In this document: piece after piece, positions 25,483 to 38,503 of the stretch
Layout of the letters: the number at the start of each line of letters is the position of its first letter
How positions within the stretch are numbered: the first letter of the stretch is position 1
From: Pseudomonas fluorescens NCIMB 11764
GTDB lineage: Bacteria; Pseudomonadota; Gammaproteobacteria; Pseudomonadales; Pseudomonadaceae
Direction of reading: 5' to 3'
Length of the DNA stretch: 64,000 bases
Assembly (NCBI RefSeq): GCF_000293885.2
Contig: NZ_CP010945.1
Coordinates: forward strand, 6,778,001-6,842,000
The notes under the pieces: generated by a model
Seen by the model: the letters and a program-made list of their open reading frames with translations, nothing else
Told to the model about the DNA's origin: nothing
The model's database searches: none
Program-made: the position numbers and the translations under genes

Positions 25483-28400
25483 TTAGTTCACCCACACGCG
25501 AGCGTTACGGAACATGCGCATCCATGGCGCGTCTTCGTTCCAGTCTTCCGAACGCCACGAGTTCTGCACGGCGCGGAACACTCGCTCCGGGTGCGGCATC
25601 ATGATCGTTACGCGACCGTCGCGGCTGGTCAAACCGGTGATCCCGCGCGGCGAACCGTTCGGGTTGGCCGGGTAGTTTTCGGTGACCTTGCCATGGTTGT
25701 CGACGAAACGCATCGCCACGCAACCGGACAGATCGGCTTCCAGCAACGCCTCTTCGCTTTCGAACTCGGCATGACCTTCACCGTGTGCAATGGCGATCGG
25801 CATGCGCGAACCGGCCATGCCCTGCAGGAAGATCGAATTCGACTCCTGGACCTGAACCATCGCCACGCGGGCTTCGAACTGCTCGGAACGGTTACGCACA
25901 AAGTGCGGCCAGAACTCGCTGCCCGGAATCAGCTCGTGCAGGTTGGACATCATCTGGCAACCGTTGCACACGCCGAGGGTGAAGCTGTCGTTGCGTTCGA
26001 AGAAGCCCTGAAATGCATCGCGAGCACGGCTGTTGAACAGCGCGGACTTGGCCCAGCCTTCGCCGGCACCCAGTACGTCGCCGTAGGAGAAACCACCGCA
26101 AGCCACCAGACCTTTGAACTCGTTCAGGTCGACACGGCCGGCGAGAATGTCGCTCATGTGCACGTCGATCGCGTTGAAACCGGCGCGGTCGAACGCGGCG
26201 GCCATTTCCACCTGACCGTTGACGCCCTGCTCACGCAGCACGGCAACCTGTGGGCGGATGCCTTTCTTGATGTAAGGCGCGGCGACGTCCTGGTTGACGT
26301 CGTAGCTCAGCTTGACACTCAGGCCCGGGTTGTCTTCTTCCAGCAGCACGTCGAACTCTTGTTCGGCGCAGTCGGCGTTATCGCGCAGACGCTGGATCTG
26401 GTAGCTGGTCTCGGCCCACTGACGTTGCAGCAGACGACGCTGACCTTCGAACACGGTGTCACCGTTGAAGGTGATGTTGATCTCGCCGTTGTTTATCGGC
26501 TGACCGATCACCGACACGCACTCGCCCAGGCCGGCAGCGCTGAACTGCGCGAGGATGTCCGGGGTGGCGTCCTGGCGAACCTGAATCACGGCGCCCAGTT
26601 CTTCGTTGAACAGGATCGCGGCGATGTCGGCGGAAGTTTCTGCCAGACCGTCGAGGTTCAGGCTCAGGCCGCAGTGGCCGGCAAAGGCCATTTCCACAAC
26701 GCTGGTCAGCAAACCACCGTCGGAACGGTCGTGGTACGCCAGCAGGTGACCGTCGGCGTTGAGGCCCTGGATCACCGCGAAGAAGGCTTTCAGGTCTTCG
26801 GCATCATCGACGTCCGGCGCTTGCGAGCCAAGCTTGCCGTGAACCTGGGCCAGGATCGAGGCGCCCATGCGGTTCTGGCCACGGCCCAGATCGATCAGGA
26901 TCAGGTCGGTGGTGCCCTTGTCCATGCGCAGTTCCGGGGTCAGGGTCTGACGGATGTCAGCCACTGGCGCGAAACCGGTCACGATCAGGGACATCGGCGA
27001 AGTCACGGTCTTGTCGACCCCTTCGTCGTTCCAGCGGGTGGCCATGGACATGGAGTCCTTGCCCACCGGAATGGTAATGCCCAGGTCAGGGCACAGTTCC
27101 ATACCGACCGCTTTCACGGTGTCGTACAGGCGCGCGTCTTCACCCGGGTGACCGGCTGCGGACATCCAGTTCGCCGACAACTTGATGTCGGAAATCTTGT
27201 TGATGCGCGAAGCAGCGATGTTGGTCAGGGTTTCGCCGATGGCCATGCGGCCCGACGCCGGAGCGTCCAGCAGTGCCAGCGGAGTACGCTCGCCCATGGC
27301 CATCGCTTCACCGGTGTAGACGTCGAAGCTGGTGGCGGTGACGGCAACGTCGGCCACCGGAACCTGCCACGGGCCGACCATCTGGTCACGGGCCACGAGG
27401 CCGGTGATGGTGCGGTCGCCGATGGTGATCAGGAAGCTTTTGCTCGCCACGGCCGGGTGATGCAGAACGCGTTCGACGCAGTCTGCAATTTCCAGCGTGG
27501 CTGGATCGAAATCGTCACCCAGTTCGTTTTCACGCACGGCCGAACGGTGCATGCGCGGAGCTTTGCCCAGCAGCACTTCCAGCGGCATGTCCACCGGGCT
27601 GTTGCCGAAGTGGCTGTCGGTGACCGTCAGTTGCGGCTCTGCGGTGGCTTCGCCGACCACGGCGAACGGGCAACGCTCGCGTTCGCAGATTGCCTGGAAG
27701 CGTTCGAAGTCCGCCGGGCCAACTGCCAGAACGTAACGTTCCTGGGATTCGTTACTCCAGATTTCGTGCGGGGCCATGCCCGGCTCGTCGTTTGGAATGT
27801 TGCGCAGTTCGAAGCGACCGCCACGGTTGCCGTCGTTCACCAGTTCCGGGAACGCGTTGGACAGACCGCCCGCACCGACGTCGTGGATGAAGCTGATCGG
27901 GTTCTTGTCACCCAACTGCCAGCAACGGTCGATGACTTCCTGGCAGCGACGTTCCATCTCAGGGTTTTCGCGCTGTACGGACGCGAAGTCCAGGTCAGCC
28001 GAGCTGGTGCCGGTGGCCATGGAGGAAGCCGCGCCGCCGCCCAGGCCGATCAACATCGCCGGGCCGCCGAGCACGATCAGCTTGGAGCCGACGGTGATTT
28101 CGCCTTTCTGTACGTGTTCGGCACGGATGTTACCCATGCCGCCGGCCAGCATGATCGGCTTGTGGTAGCCCCGAACTTCGTCGCCACGCGGGGTGGTGAT
28201 CGACTGTTCGAAGGTACGGAAATAACCGGTCAGGGCCGGACGGCCGAATTCGTTGTTGAACGCGGCGCCACCCAGTGGGCCTTCGATCATGATGTCCAGC
28301 GCGGTGACGATGCGCTCGGGTTTGCCGTACGGCACTTCCCACGGCTGTTCGAAGCCAGGGATCTGCAGGTTCGAAACGGTGAAGCCGGTCAGGCCAGCCT

Positions 28401-29379
28401 TTGGCTTGGCGCCGCGACCGGTAGCGCCTTCGTCGCGAATCTCGCCACCGGAACCGGTCGACGCGCCCGGGAACGGGGCAATCGCGGTCGGGTGGTTGTG
28501 GGTTTCGACTTTCATCAGGATGTGCACCGGTTCCTGCACCGCGCCGTACTGGCGGGTTTCAGGGTCCGGGAAGAAACGGCCGGCAACGTTACCGACGATC
28601 ACCGAAGCGTTGTCCTTGTAAGCGGACAGAACGCCTTCGCTGTGCATCTGGTAAGTGTTCTTGATCATGCCGAACAGGCTTTTTTCCTGGCTCTGACCGT
28701 CGATGTCCCAACTGGCGTTGAAGATCTTGTGACGGCAGTGCTCGGAGTTCGCCTGGGCGAACATCATCAGTTCGATGTCGTGCGGGTTGCGCTTCAAACC
28801 AACGAAGGCGTTGACCAGGTAGTCGATCTCGTCTTCGGCCAGGGCCAGGCCCAGCTCGGTGTTGGCTTTTTCCAGCGCGGCGCGGCCGCCGCCCAACACG
28901 TCGATCGCGGTCAGGGGCTTCGGCTCGGCGTGGCTGAACAGACCGGCAGCCTGTTCCAGGTTGCCGAGGACGATCTGGGTCATGCGGTCGTGCAGCGCAT
29001 CAGAGATCAGCTGCGCGTCGGCGTCGCTGAACTGGCCGGCCACGTAGAACGCGATGCCGCGCTCCAGGCGCTGGATCTTGCTCAGGCCACAGTTGCGAGC
29101 GATGTCGCTGGCTTTACTGGACCACGGCGAGATAGTGCCGAACCGCGGCAACACCAGGAACAGGCGACCGGTCGGTTCCTGGACCGGAACGCTTGGACCG
29201 TACTTCAGAAGGCGCGCGAGCACCTGCTGTTCGTCGCCGGTCAGGACGCCGGTAACTTCGGCGAAGTGAGCGAATTCAGCATACAAGCCGCTGACAGCCG
29301 AAACCTTCTGGCTCAGTTGCTCAAGGAGTTTGCTGTGGCGAAAGGCAGAAAGGGCAGGAGCGCCGCGCAGGATCAACAT
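25483..29379 (-). CDS. purL: Phosphoribosylformylglycinamidine synthase
   Basis: Fourth step of purine synthesis: converts FGAR, ATP and glutamine to FGAM. The 1298 residues are the full large type, with the N-terminal PurS-like part, two AIRS-like synthase halves (for example [20 protein letters not shown] and [19 protein letters not shown]), and a C-terminal class I glutamine amidotransferase with the nucleophile in [11 protein letters not shown] and His/Glu near the end ([12 protein letters not shown]). Start ATG has GAGG upstream. Divergent from mltF; followed by the YqfO-like gene and a terminator. Confidence 0.97.
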   Translation of the reverse strand: MLILRGAPALSAFRHSKLLEQLSQKVSAVSGLYAEFAHFAEVTGVLTGDEQQVLARLLKYGPSVPVQEPTGRLFLVLPRFGTISPWSSKASDIARNCGLSKIQRLERGIAFYVAGQFSDADAQLISDALHDRMTQIVLGNLEQAAGLFSHAEPKPLTAIDVLGGGRAALEKANTELGLALAEDEIDYLVNAFVGLKRNPHDIELMMFAQANSEHCRHKIFNASWDIDGQSQEKSLFGMIKNTYQMHSEGVLSAYKDNASVIVGNVAGRFFPDPETRQYGAVQEPVHILMKVETHNHPTAIAPFPGASTGSGGEIRDEGATGRGAKPKAGLTGFTVSNLQIPGFEQPWEVPYGKPERIVTALDIMIEGPLGGAAFNNEFGRPALTGYFRTFEQSITTPRGDEVRGYHKPIMLAGGMGNIRAEHVQKGEITVGSKLIVLGGPAMLIGLGGGAASSMATGTSSADLDFASVQRENPEMERRCQEVIDRCWQLGDKNPISFIHDVGAGGLSNAFPELVNDGNRGGRFELRNIPNDEPGMAPHEIWSNESQERYVLAVGPADFERFQAICERERCPFAVVGEATAEPQLTVTDSHFGNSPVDMPLEVLLGKAPRMHRSAVRENELGDDFDPATLEIADCVERVLHHPAVASKSFLITIGDRTITGLVARDQMVGPWQVPVADVAVTATSFDVYTGEAMAMGERTPLALLDAPASGRMAIGETLTNIAASRINKISDIKLSANWMSAAGHPGEDARLYDTVKAVGMELCPDLGITIPVGKDSMSMATRWNDEGVDKTVTSPMSLIVTGFAPVADIRQTLTPELRMDKGTTDLILIDLGRGQNRMGASILAQVHGKLGSQAPDVDDAEDLKAFFAVIQGLNADGHLLAYHDRSDGGLLTSVVEMAFAGHCGLSLNLDGLAETSADIAAILFNEELGAVIQVRQDATPDILAQFSAAGLGECVSVIGQPINNGEINITFNGDTVFEGQRRLLQRQWAETSYQIQRLRDNADCAEQEFDVLLEEDNPGLSVKLSYDVNQDVAAPYIKKGIRPQVAVLREQGVNGQVEMAAAFDRAGFNAIDVHMSDILAGRVDLNEFKGLVACGGFSYGDVLGAGEGWAKSALFNSRARDAFQGFFERNDSFTLGVCNGCQMMSNLHELIPGSEFWPHFVRNRSEQFEARVAMVQVQESNSIFLQGMAGSRMPIAIAHGEGHAEFESEEALLEADLSGCVAMRFVDNHGKVTENYPANPNGSPRGITGLTSRDGRVTIMMPHPERVFRAVQNSWRSEDWNEDAPWMRMFRNARVWVN

Positions 29380-29428
29380 CTTCGGGACAGCCTCGGGAAG
29401 GGGTGTGCTTTGAGGCCGTGCATTCTAG

Positions 29429-31114
<1,686 letters not shown>

Positions 31115-31120
31115 AAAAGA

Positions 31121-31195
31121 AAAAGATCGCAGCCTTCGCTAGCGCCTACAGGGTATGTGTACACCTGCAGGCGCTAGCGAAGGCTGCGATCTTTT
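31121..31195. repeat. Long perfect inverted repeat between mltF and pdxJ
   Basis: Two 27-base arms, AAAAGATCGCAGCCTTCGCT plus AGCGCCT, and their exact complement, around a 21-base centre that can pair further with one mismatch. The A and T ends would give a terminator in both directions for the converging mltF and pdxJ. The GATCGCAGCCT start is a repeat type I recall as dispersed in fluorescens-group intergenic regions, distinct from the two REP families elsewhere in the window. Confidence 0.8.
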
Positions 31196-31199
31196 GATC

Positions 31200-31946
31200 T
31201 TAGCCTTTCAAGGCCGCAGCCAGAATCAGCGCCTTCATTTCCGACACCGCCGACTTGAACCCGACAAACAACGCATGCGCCACCAGCGCATGGCCGATGT
31301 TCAGTTCATTGATACCCTTGATCGCCGCGACGGCTTCGACGTTGTGATAGTGCAAACCGTGGCCGGCATTGACGATCAGCCCCTGGGCCAGGCCAAACGC
31401 AACGCCATCCGCCACGCGCTTGAGCTCTTCAGCCACATCCGTCGGTGTCTCGGCGTCCGCGTAACGACCGGTGTGCAGCTCGATGGCCGGCGCACCAACA
31501 CGGCGGGACGCTTCGATCTGCCGCTCGTCTGCATCGATGAACAGCGACACTTCGCAACCGATCTTCGCCAGGCGATCCACCGCGGCCTTGATCCGTGCTT
31601 CCTGCCCCGCCACGTCCAGACCGCCTTCGGTGGTCAGTTCCTGACGCGTTTCCGGAACCAGGCAAATGTGCGCCGGGCGGATGCGTTCGGCGAACGCCAT
31701 CATTTCTTCGGTGACGCCCATTTCAAAGTTCATGCGGGTCTGCAATACATCCTTGAGCAGCAGTACGTCACGTTCCTGGATGTGCCGACGGTCTTCACGC
31801 AGGTGCACGGTGATGCCGTCAGCGCCCGCCTCTTCCGCGTCCAGTGCAGCCTTGACCGGATCGGGATAGCGAGTGCCCCGGGCCTGACGCAGGGTGGCAA
31901 CGTGGTCGATGTTCACGCCAAGAAGAATGCGATTGCTGGTGGTCAC
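31200..31946 (-). CDS. pdxJ: Pyridoxine 5'-phosphate synthase
   Basis: Last step of de novo vitamin B6 synthesis: condenses 1-deoxyxylulose 5-phosphate with 3-amino-2-oxopropyl phosphate. The 248 residues form a TIM barrel, with the N-terminal [20 protein letters not shown], the [14 protein letters not shown] segment with its catalytic His, and the late phosphate-binding [10 protein letters not shown]. Last gene of the lepA-lepB-rnc-era-recO-pdxJ order, 49 bases after recO. Confidence 0.97.
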   Translation of the reverse strand: MTTSNRILLGVNIDHVATLRQARGTRYPDPVKAALDAEEAGADGITVHLREDRRHIQERDVLLLKDVLQTRMNFEMGVTEEMMAFAERIRPAHICLVPETRQELTTEGGLDVAGQEARIKAAVDRLAKIGCEVSLFIDADERQIEASRRVGAPAIELHTGRYADAETPTDVAEELKRVADGVAFGLAQGLIVNAGHGLHYHNVEAVAAIKGINELNIGHALVAHALFVGFKSAVSEMKALILAAALKG

Positions 31947-31995
31947 GGAAGCGCTCCAGAAGTAGAGAAAGTTCGGTGCACAGCATACGGGGTGA

Positions 31996-32679
31996 TCAGG
32001 GCTTGCGAAACAACTCGCGACTGACCAGGGGACGACCGCCCAAGTGAACGGCCAATGCCTGACGCATCAAACGCTTGGCGGCGGACAATGCGCCGGGGGC
32101 TGACCAGTCGGCATCGGCCATGGCCAGCAGCTCGGTGCCGTTGAACAGACCGGGTTGCAGCAAGTAAACCCGCTCCAGACCAGCATCGACCTGCAGGCGA
32201 TAGAGGCCGTCCGGTGCGACGGGTGCGTCATGGATGTCAGTCGTCAGGGCGAAGCCGTAACCGAGATCGTCGAGCAGGCGCCATTCGAAGGAACGCAACA
32301 ACGGCTCCAGCGGACGACCTTCAGCCAGCGCAAGCAACGTCGCGGCGTAGTGATCGAATACAGCGGGATGGGGGTCTTCGGAGGGCAACAGACGAATCAA
32401 CAGCTCATTGAGGTAAAGACCGCTGAACAGCGCTTCGCCGTTGAGCCAGGTGGAAACGCCAGCACTTTCCATGCGCCCGACATTCTTCAATTCCCCGCGA
32501 CCGCGGAACTCGACCTCCAACGGCACGAATGGCCGCGCCAGCGTCCCGGCCTTGCCCCGCGCACTGCGCAACACCGCCCGCAGCCGACCTTGCGGCGTGA
32601 GGAAATCCACCAATGCGCTGTTTTCACGGTAGGCACGGGAGTGGAGGACGTAGGCGGGTTGGCCGATGGGTTGGGACAT
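31996..32679 (-). CDS. recO: DNA repair protein RecO
   Basis: RecF-pathway mediator that helps load RecA onto SSB-coated single-stranded DNA and anneals strands. The 227-residue form begins [20 protein letters not shown], with the N-terminal OB-fold ([16 protein letters not shown]), and a helical C-terminus ending [17 protein letters not shown] 18 bases upstream is also in frame but the ATG fits the family. It has no zinc-binding cysteines, as usual in gammaproteobacteria. A REPIN lies between it and era. Confidence 0.95.
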   Translation of the reverse strand: MSQPIGQPAYVLHSRAYRENSALVDFLTPQGRLRAVLRSARGKAGTLARPFVPLEVEFRGRGELKNVGRMESAGVSTWLNGEALFSGLYLNELLIRLLPSEDPHPAVFDHYAATLLALAEGRPLEPLLRSFEWRLLDDLGYGFALTTDIHDAPVAPDGLYRLQVDAGLERVYLLQPGLFNGTELLAMADADWSAPGALSAAKRLMRQALAVHLGGRPLVSRELFRKP

Positions 32680-32734
32680 GGAAATCGCAGATCTCAATGA
32701 AGGAGCGCAGCTTTACAAACAGCCCAAAACCATT

Positions 32735-32823
32735 GTGGGAGCGAGCCTGCTCGCGATAGCGGTCTGTCAGTCAACATTGATGTTGAATACCAGGCCCTCA
32801 TCGCGAGCAGGCTCGCTCCCACG
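32735..32823. repeat. REPIN of a second REP family between era and recO
   Basis: Left arm TGGGAGCGAGCCTGCTCGCG and right arm CGCGAGCAGGCTCGCTCCCA face each other around a ~45-base centre. The inner sequence GATAGCGGTCTGTCAGTCAACATTGATG is shared in form with the copy at 46576. It differs from the RAYT-flanking family. Confidence 0.83.
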
Positions 32824-32841
32824 GTGGATCTTTATGCAGGA

Positions 32842-33744
32842 CTACAGGTCGCCGTAACCCAGCGAACGCAGCGCGCGCTCGTCATCGGACCAGCCACCTT
32901 TCACTTTCACCCAGAGGTTGAGCATGATCTTGGAGTCGAACAGCAGCTCCATGTCCTTGCGCGCCTCGGTGCCGATGCGCTTGATGCGCTCGCCCTTGTC
33001 GCCGATGATGATTTTCTTCTGGCCATCACGCTCGACGAGGATCAAGGCATGAATGTGCAGGGTTTTGCCCTGCTGCTTGAACTCTTCGATTTCCACGGTG
33101 ATCTGGTATGGCAGCTCAGCGCCCATCTGGCGCATGATTTTCTCGCGCACCAGTTCAGCGGCGAGGAAACGGCTGCTGCGGTCGGTGATCTGGTCTTCCG
33201 GGAAGAAGTGATCGTTTTCCGGCAGGTGCTCGGCGATCACCCGCTCCAGCGTTTCGAGGTTGTGCCCGTGCTGCGCCGAGATCGGCATGATCTGCGCGTT
33301 CGGCAGCTGTTCCTGCAACCAGGTCAGGTGGGGCATCAGCTCGGATTTGTCTTCGATGCGGTCGGTCTTGTTCAGCGCCACGATCAACGGGCCGGTCACG
33401 TACTGGACGCGCTCGAGAACCATCTGGTCTTCGTCGGTCCATTTGGTGCGATCCACCACGAAGATCACCACGTCGACGTCTTTCAACGCTGCCGAAGCGG
33501 TCTTGTTCATGTAGCGGTTCAAGGCCTTTTCGCCGCCCTTGTGCATGCCCGGGGTGTCGACGTAGATCGCCTGCACGGCGCCTTCGGTCTTGATGCCCAG
33601 CATGTTGTGGCGGGTGGTTTGCGGCTTGCGCGAGGTGATCGCGAGCTTCTGGCCGAGGATGTGGTTCAGCAGCGTGGACTTGCCCACGTTGGGACGGCCG
33701 ACGATGGCAACATAGCCACAGCGTGTTGCGGTTGAATCAGTCAT
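32842..33744 (-). CDS. era: GTPase Era
   Basis: Essential GTPase that binds the 3' end of 16S rRNA and checks 30S assembly. A 300-residue protein with G1 [10 protein letters not shown]3 DTPGMH and G4 NKTD, then a C-terminal KH domain with [20 protein letters not shown]. The chosen ATG overlaps the rnc stop by eight bases (ATGACTGA), the classic rnc-era coupling. A second ATG six bases upstream is possible. Confidence 0.96.
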   Translation of the reverse strand: MTDSTATRCGYVAIVGRPNVGKSTLLNHILGQKLAITSRKPQTTRHNMLGIKTEGAVQAIYVDTPGMHKGGEKALNRYMNKTASAALKDVDVVIFVVDRTKWTDEDQMVLERVQYVTGPLIVALNKTDRIEDKSELMPHLTWLQEQLPNAQIMPISAQHGHNLETLERVIAEHLPENDHFFPEDQITDRSSRFLAAELVREKIMRQMGAELPYQITVEIEEFKQQGKTLHIHALILVERDGQKKIIIGDKGERIKRIGTEARKDMELLFDSKIMLNLWVKVKGGWSDDERALRSLGYGDL

Positions 33745-34426
33745 TGCCATTCTCCACACCCAGGGCAATCAGTGCTGCGGCGGCCGCTACCTGTTCGGCA
33801 ATACGACGACTCACACCCTGACCTCGGCTTTTTTCATTCAGTAAGGTGATTTCGCATTCGACGAAGAACGTCCGGCAATGCGGCTCACCCTGGATATCCA
33901 CCACTTCGTAACGCGGCAGCTCACAACCACGCGATTGCAGGAATTCCTGCAAGCGGGTTTTTGGATCTTTGTTGGTGTCGACCAGCGTCAGGCCTTCGAA
34001 CTCTCCGGCCAGCCAGGCCAGCACGCGCTCGCGCGCCACGTCCATGCCCGCGTCGAGGTAGATCGCACCGATCAACGCTTCCAGGGCATCGGCCAGAATC
34101 GACTCGCGACGGAAACCACCGCTTTTCAACTCGCCGGAACCCAGACGCAAGTACTCGCCCAGATCGAAACCGCGGGCCAGTACCGCCAGAGTCTCACCTT
34201 TCACCAGGCGTGCGCGCAATCGCGACAACTGGCCTTCGCGGGCCAGGGGGAAGCGATCGAACAATGCCTCGCCAGCGACGAAGTTGAGGATGGCGTCACC
34301 GAGGAATTCCAGGCGTTCGTTGTTGCGCCCGGCAAAGCTGCGGTGAGTCAGGGCCAGGACCATCAGTTCCTGATCCTTGAAGGTGTAGCCGAGCTGACGC
34401 TCTAGACGGCTTAAGGAGACGCTCAC
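33737..34426 (-). CDS. rnc: Ribonuclease III
   Basis: Double-stranded RNA endonuclease for rRNA processing and sRNA-directed decay. The 229 residues hold the signature [20 protein letters not shown] with its acidic metal ligands near the N-terminus, the second acidic site in [16 protein letters not shown], and a C-terminal dsRNA-binding domain ([14 protein letters not shown] onward, [18 protein letters not shown]). Overlaps era. The usual 3-base start ATG follows a 184-base gap after lepB. Confidence 0.96.
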   Translation of the reverse strand: MSVSLSRLERQLGYTFKDQELMVLALTHRSFAGRNNERLEFLGDAILNFVAGEALFDRFPLAREGQLSRLRARLVKGETLAVLARGFDLGEYLRLGSGELKSGGFRRESILADALEALIGAIYLDAGMDVARERVLAWLAGEFEGLTLVDTNKDPKTRLQEFLQSRGCELPRYEVVDIQGEPHCRTFFVECEITLLNEKSRGQGVSRRIAEQVAAAAALIALGVENGND

Positions 34427-34610
34427 GGTTTATCCACGCTGAGTTCGTGGCTGGATTCCACCGCCATCGCCGTGGTGCGGCGCAGGCTTGGGACAATTAA
34501 CGCTGTGTTCAAAAATTACATCCTGAATATCATTGTTTTCATGCCTCTGGCGCCGATTGTGGCGGTTCCAGAAATGCATTCGGCGCTGTGTTCAACAGCG
34601 CCGTGTGTGA
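34427..34610. other. lepB-rnc gap with a stem-loop and repeated TTGAACACAGCG
   Basis: A 184-base gap without a supported gene. On the coding (minus) strand it starts with the stem GGCGCTGT / ACAGCGCC around TGAAC, with no T run. The 12-mer TTGAACACAGCG occurs there and again about 75 bases further on. Many pseudomonads, as I recall, carry a small DUF4845 gene at this position; none is readable here. A 29-codon frame reading up to the rnc start (ending [10 protein letters not shown]) is too short to support. Confidence 0.4.
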
Positions 34611-35465
34611 TTACTTGATCAGGCCAACCCGCGAGAAATTCGGCAGGTGACTGAGTTTGGGTTCCGGCCAGCTCATCCAGACTGCGAAAGCCTTGCCGAC
34701 GATATTCTTGTCGGGAACCATGCCCAGCAGATCCTTGGGAATGTTCGGATCATCCCAGTAGCGACTGTCGTTCGAGTTGTCGCGGTTGTCGCCCATCATG
34801 AAGTAGTGCCCGGCAGGCACGGTCCAGGTATGGTCCGGCGATGCGCGATAGCGGCTCATTTCCTTGCGGATCAGGTGCTCGGCGACGCCGAGTTTTTCCT
34901 TGTAGAGCTCGGCACTGCCCAGCGTGCCCGGCTCGGAGCCGACGAGCTGCTCGGCGATCGACTCACCGTTGACGAACAGACGCTTGTCAGCGGTGTAGCG
35001 AATCTGGTCACCCGGCAGGCCGACTACACGCTTGATGTAGTTGACGTTCGGATCGCTCGGGTAGCGGAACACCATCACGTCGCCGCGCTGCGGATCACCC
35101 ACTTCAATGACTTTCTTGTCGATCACTGGCAGGCGGATGCCGTAGGAAAACTTGTTCACCAGAATGAAGTCGCCGACGTCCAGGGTCGGTTTCATCGAGC
35201 CGGAAGGAATCTGGAACGGCTCCACCAGGAACGAACGCAGCACCAGCACGATGAACAACACCGGGAAGAACGACTTGCCGTATTCGACCAGCAACGGCTC
35301 TTTGTTCAGTTTTTCGACCACCACCCCATCAGGCTGGCTGACGCTGCCCTGATAGGAGGCAATGGCCGCACGCCGACGCGGCGCCAGGAAAACCAGATCG
35401 AGCAACGCCAACAGGCCGCAGACGAACACGGCGATGACCAGCAACAGCGGGAAATTTAGTGACAT
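34611..35465 (-). CDS. lepB: Signal peptidase I
   Basis: Inner-membrane serine protease that removes signal peptides from exported proteins, including the pilins and porins of this window. The 284 residues have two N-terminal membrane helices (~5-25 and ~65-80), the catalytic Ser90 in IPSGSMKPTL, the general-base Lys in FRYPSDPNVNYIKRVVGLPG, and the C-terminal box GDNRDNSNDSRYWD. Five bases after lepA, with which it is cotranscribed. Confidence 0.97.
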   Translation of the reverse strand: MSLNFPLLLVIAVFVCGLLALLDLVFLAPRRRAAIASYQGSVSQPDGVVVEKLNKEPLLVEYGKSFFPVLFIVLVLRSFLVEPFQIPSGSMKPTLDVGDFILVNKFSYGIRLPVIDKKVIEVGDPQRGDVMVFRYPSDPNVNYIKRVVGLPGDQIRYTADKRLFVNGESIAEQLVGSEPGTLGSAELYKEKLGVAEHLIRKEMSRYRASPDHTWTVPAGHYFMMGDNRDNSNDSRYWDDPNIPKDLLGMVPDKNIVGKAFAVWMSWPEPKLSHLPNFSRVGLIK

Positions 35466-35470
35466 AGGAC

Positions 35471-37270
35471 CTAACTATCCAACCTGAGCACTGCAAGGAA
35501 GGCTTCTTGTGGAATTTCCACGTTGCCGACTTGCTTCATGCGTTTCTTACCGGCCTTTTGCTTTTCCAGCAGTTTCTTCTTACGGCTGACGTCACCACCG
35601 TAGCATTTGGCCAATACGTTCTTTCTGAGTGCCTTGACGGTTGTCCGCGCCACAATCTGACCGCCAATGGCGGCCTGGATTGCCACGTCGAACATCTGCC
35701 GTGGAATCAGTTCTTTCATCTTCTCGGTCAACTGGCGACCTTTGTAGTTCGCATTATCGCGGTGCACGATCAGCGCCAGGGCGTCGACCTTGTCACCGTT
35801 GATCAGCACATCCAGTTTCACCAGACTAGCCGATTGATAACGATCGAAATGGTAATCCAGCGAAGCATAGCCGCGGCTGGTGGACTTGAGACGGTCGAAG
35901 AAGTCCAGGACCACTTCGTTCATCGGCAAATCGTAGGTCACCTGGACCTGCGAACCGAGGAACAGCATGTCGTGCTGCACGCCACGCTTCTCGATGCACA
36001 GGGTAATGACGTTGCCCAGGTGCTCTTGCGGCACAAGAATATTGGCCCGCACGATCGGCTCACGCATGTCTTCGATCGAGGACAGGTCAGGAAGCTTCGA
36101 CGGGTTATCGACGTAAATCGTTTCACCGGTTTTCAGCAACAGCTCGAAAATCACCGTCGGTGCCGTGGTGATCAGGTCCAGGTCGTACTCGCGCTCCAGG
36201 CGCTCCTGGATGATTTCCATGTGCAGCATGCCGAGGAACCCACAACGGAAGCCGAAGCCCAGGGCGTCGGAGCTTTCCGGGGTGTACTGCAGGGACGAAT
36301 CGTTGAGCGTGAGCTTTTGCAGGGCTTCGCGGAAGTCTTCGAAGTCGTCGGAGCTGACCGGGAACAGACCGGCGTAGACCTGCGGCTGAATGCGCTTGAA
36401 GCCGGGCAGCACGTCAACGTCCGGCGTGGAGCTCAAGGTCAGGGTGTCACCGACCGGGGCACCGTGGATGTCCTTGATGCTGGCAATGATGAAGCCTACT
36501 TCACCAGCCTTCAGGTCAGCGGTAGGGGTATGTTTCGGGTTGAACACGCCGACGCTGTCCACCAGGTGGATCTTGCCGGTGGATTTGACCAGGATCTTGT
36601 CGCCCTTCTTCACACGACCGTGACGCACACGTACCAGGGAAACAACGCCCAGGTAGTTGTCGAACCAGGAATCGATGATCAACGCTTGCAGCGGATCTTC
36701 GATGTTGCCGGTCGGCGCAGGAATGGTGTGAACCAGACGCTCGAGCACTTCATCGACGCCCAGGCCGGTCTTGGCCGAGCACTCGACGGCGTCGGTAGCA
36801 TCGATGCCGATGATTTTTTCGATTTCTTCCTTGACGCGCTCCGGATCGGCCTGTGGCAGGTCGATCTTGTTCAGGACCGGCATGACTTCCAGGCCCTGCT
36901 CGATCGCCGTGTAGCAGTTGGCTACCGATTGCGCTTCAACGCCCTGACCGGCATCGACTACCAGCAATGCACCTTCACAGGCCGCCAGCGACCGGCTGAC
37001 TTCGTAGGTGAAGTCAACGTGGCCCGGGGTGTCAATGAAGTTCAACTGGTACTTGATACCATCGCGAGCGGTGTAATAGAGGGTGACGCTGTGGGCCTTG
37101 ATGGTGATCCCGCGTTCACGTTCCAGGTCCATGGAGTCCAGCACCTGGGCTTCCATTTCGCGCTCGGCAAGGCCGCCGCACATCTGGATGAAGCGATCGG
37201 CCAGCGTCGACTTGCCATGGTCAATGTGGGCGATGATGGAGAAATTGCGGATATGACTCAAATCACTCAC
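35471..37270 (-). CDS. lepA: Elongation factor 4 (LepA), ribosomal back-translocase GTPase
   Basis: Translational GTPase related to EF-G that acts on stalled or misregistered ribosomes. Its 599 residues match the family. P-loop [10 protein letters not shown], effector [17 protein letters not shown] and NKID are at the N-terminus; the C-terminal domain specific to LepA is present ([20 protein letters not shown]). First gene of the lepA-lepB-rnc-era block. Confidence 0.98.
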   Translation of the reverse strand: MSDLSHIRNFSIIAHIDHGKSTLADRFIQMCGGLAEREMEAQVLDSMDLERERGITIKAHSVTLYYTARDGIKYQLNFIDTPGHVDFTYEVSRSLAACEGALLVVDAGQGVEAQSVANCYTAIEQGLEVMPVLNKIDLPQADPERVKEEIEKIIGIDATDAVECSAKTGLGVDEVLERLVHTIPAPTGNIEDPLQALIIDSWFDNYLGVVSLVRVRHGRVKKGDKILVKSTGKIHLVDSVGVFNPKHTPTADLKAGEVGFIIASIKDIHGAPVGDTLTLSSTPDVDVLPGFKRIQPQVYAGLFPVSSDDFEDFREALQKLTLNDSSLQYTPESSDALGFGFRCGFLGMLHMEIIQERLEREYDLDLITTAPTVIFELLLKTGETIYVDNPSKLPDLSSIEDMREPIVRANILVPQEHLGNVITLCIEKRGVQHDMLFLGSQVQVTYDLPMNEVVLDFFDRLKSTSRGYASLDYHFDRYQSASLVKLDVLINGDKVDALALIVHRDNANYKGRQLTEKMKELIPRQMFDVAIQAAIGGQIVARTTVKALRKNVLAKCYGGDVSRKKKLLEKQKAGKKRMKQVGNVEIPQEAFLAVLRLDS

Positions 37271-37376
37271 GGATCAACACTCAAAAAGGCTGCAGGCATA
37301 GCCCGCCGAAAAATAGCCGGGAATTGTACCTGATCCACGGCGCAAGCGTCACGTTCGCAGGTCAGACGGCACCTAC

Positions 37377-37411
37377 AAAAAACGCCCCGGTCTTGCGACA
37401 GGGGCGTTTTT
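37377..37411. terminator. Terminator after lptG
   Basis: Stem AAAAAACGCCCC / GGGGCGTTTTT with a 12-base centre. It ends the lptF-lptG operon on the minus strand (T run on that strand) just before the lepA leader. Confidence 0.85.
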
Positions 37412-37441
37412 ATCGGCGTCGAGGACGGGAAATACCCGTTA

Positions 37442-38503
37442 TCAACCGGCCCGGCGTAACAACCAGACCCCGGCCAGGGCGCACACACCCGCCGGCACCA
37501 GCACCGCAAACAGCGGCGAGAAACCGAACACCAGGCTCGAAGGCCCGAGCAGATCCTGGACGATGCGGAAGGTAAAGCCCACCAGTACGCCAGTGAAGAC
37601 CCGCTGACCGAGGGTCACCGAGCGCAGAGGACCGAAGATGAAGGAAATCGCCATCAGTACCAGCGCGGCAGTGACCAGCGGTTGCAACACCTTGACCCAA
37701 AATGCCAGCCAGTACCGGCCATTGTTCAGGCCCTGATCCGCCAGGTAGTGGATGTATCCCCACAGACCGGTGATCGACAGCGAATCCGGCGACATCACCA
37801 CGGTACTCAGCAACTGCGGGCTCAACGCCACGTTCCAGCGCTCGACCGGAGTCGTCACCACTTCAGTGCTCTTGTCATGGAACAGCGTGGTGGTGACATC
37901 GCTCAACTGCCAGTGATCCTTGTCGAACTCCGCACGCTTGGCGAAGCTCGAGGACAGCATATGGCGCTGATCGTCGAAGCGATAACGGGTCACGCCATAC
38001 AGCAGACCGTTGGGCTGCACCGAGTTGACGTGGATGAACTCGTCGCCCTGACGGTGCCACAGGCCATGCTTGGCGCTTTGTGCATCGCCACTGCCCTGAG
38101 CCAGCGAGCGGTTGGCCTGCGCCGTGCTTTCGGTCGCCGGCGCGATGTACTCGCCGATCAACAGACCGACCAGCATCAGCACCAGCATCGGCTTCATCAC
38201 CGCCCAGACGATCCGCCCGACCGACACGCCCGCAGCGCGCATGATGGTCAGTTCGCTGTGGCTGGCCAGACTGCCGAGGCCGATCAGGCAGCCGATCAGT
38301 GCCGCCATCGGCAACATGTCGTACAGACGGCGCGGTGCCGTCAGCAGGACGTAGCTCAACACATCGACCAGGGTGTAGGTGTCGCTCGCGTCACCCATCT
38401 CGTCGATGAAGGCAAACAGTGTCGCCAGGCCGAGAATGATCCCCAGTACCGCCAGGATCGCGACGAAGACGCTGCTGCCGATGTAGCGATCGAGCTTAAC
38501 CAC
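37442..38503 (-). CDS. lptG: LPS export ABC transporter permease LptG
   Basis: With LptF and LptB, extracts lipopolysaccharide from the inner membrane toward LptC/LptA. The 353 residues have helices at both ends (for example VFVAILAVLGIILGLATLFA and the last ~100 residues) around a periplasmic beta-jellyroll. The opening MVKLDRYIGSSVF and late ITGLWGYIHYLADQGLN are family patterns. Overlaps the lptF stop by eight bases. Confidence 0.96.
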   Translation of the reverse strand: MVKLDRYIGSSVFVAILAVLGIILGLATLFAFIDEMGDASDTYTLVDVLSYVLLTAPRRLYDMLPMAALIGCLIGLGSLASHSELTIMRAAGVSVGRIVWAVMKPMLVLMLVGLLIGEYIAPATESTAQANRSLAQGSGDAQSAKHGLWHRQGDEFIHVNSVQPNGLLYGVTRYRFDDQRHMLSSSFAKRAEFDKDHWQLSDVTTTLFHDKSTEVVTTPVERWNVALSPQLLSTVVMSPDSLSITGLWGYIHYLADQGLNNGRYWLAFWVKVLQPLVTAALVLMAISFIFGPLRSVTLGQRVFTGVLVGFTFRIVQDLLGPSSLVFGFSPLFAVLVPAGVCALAGVWLLRRAG

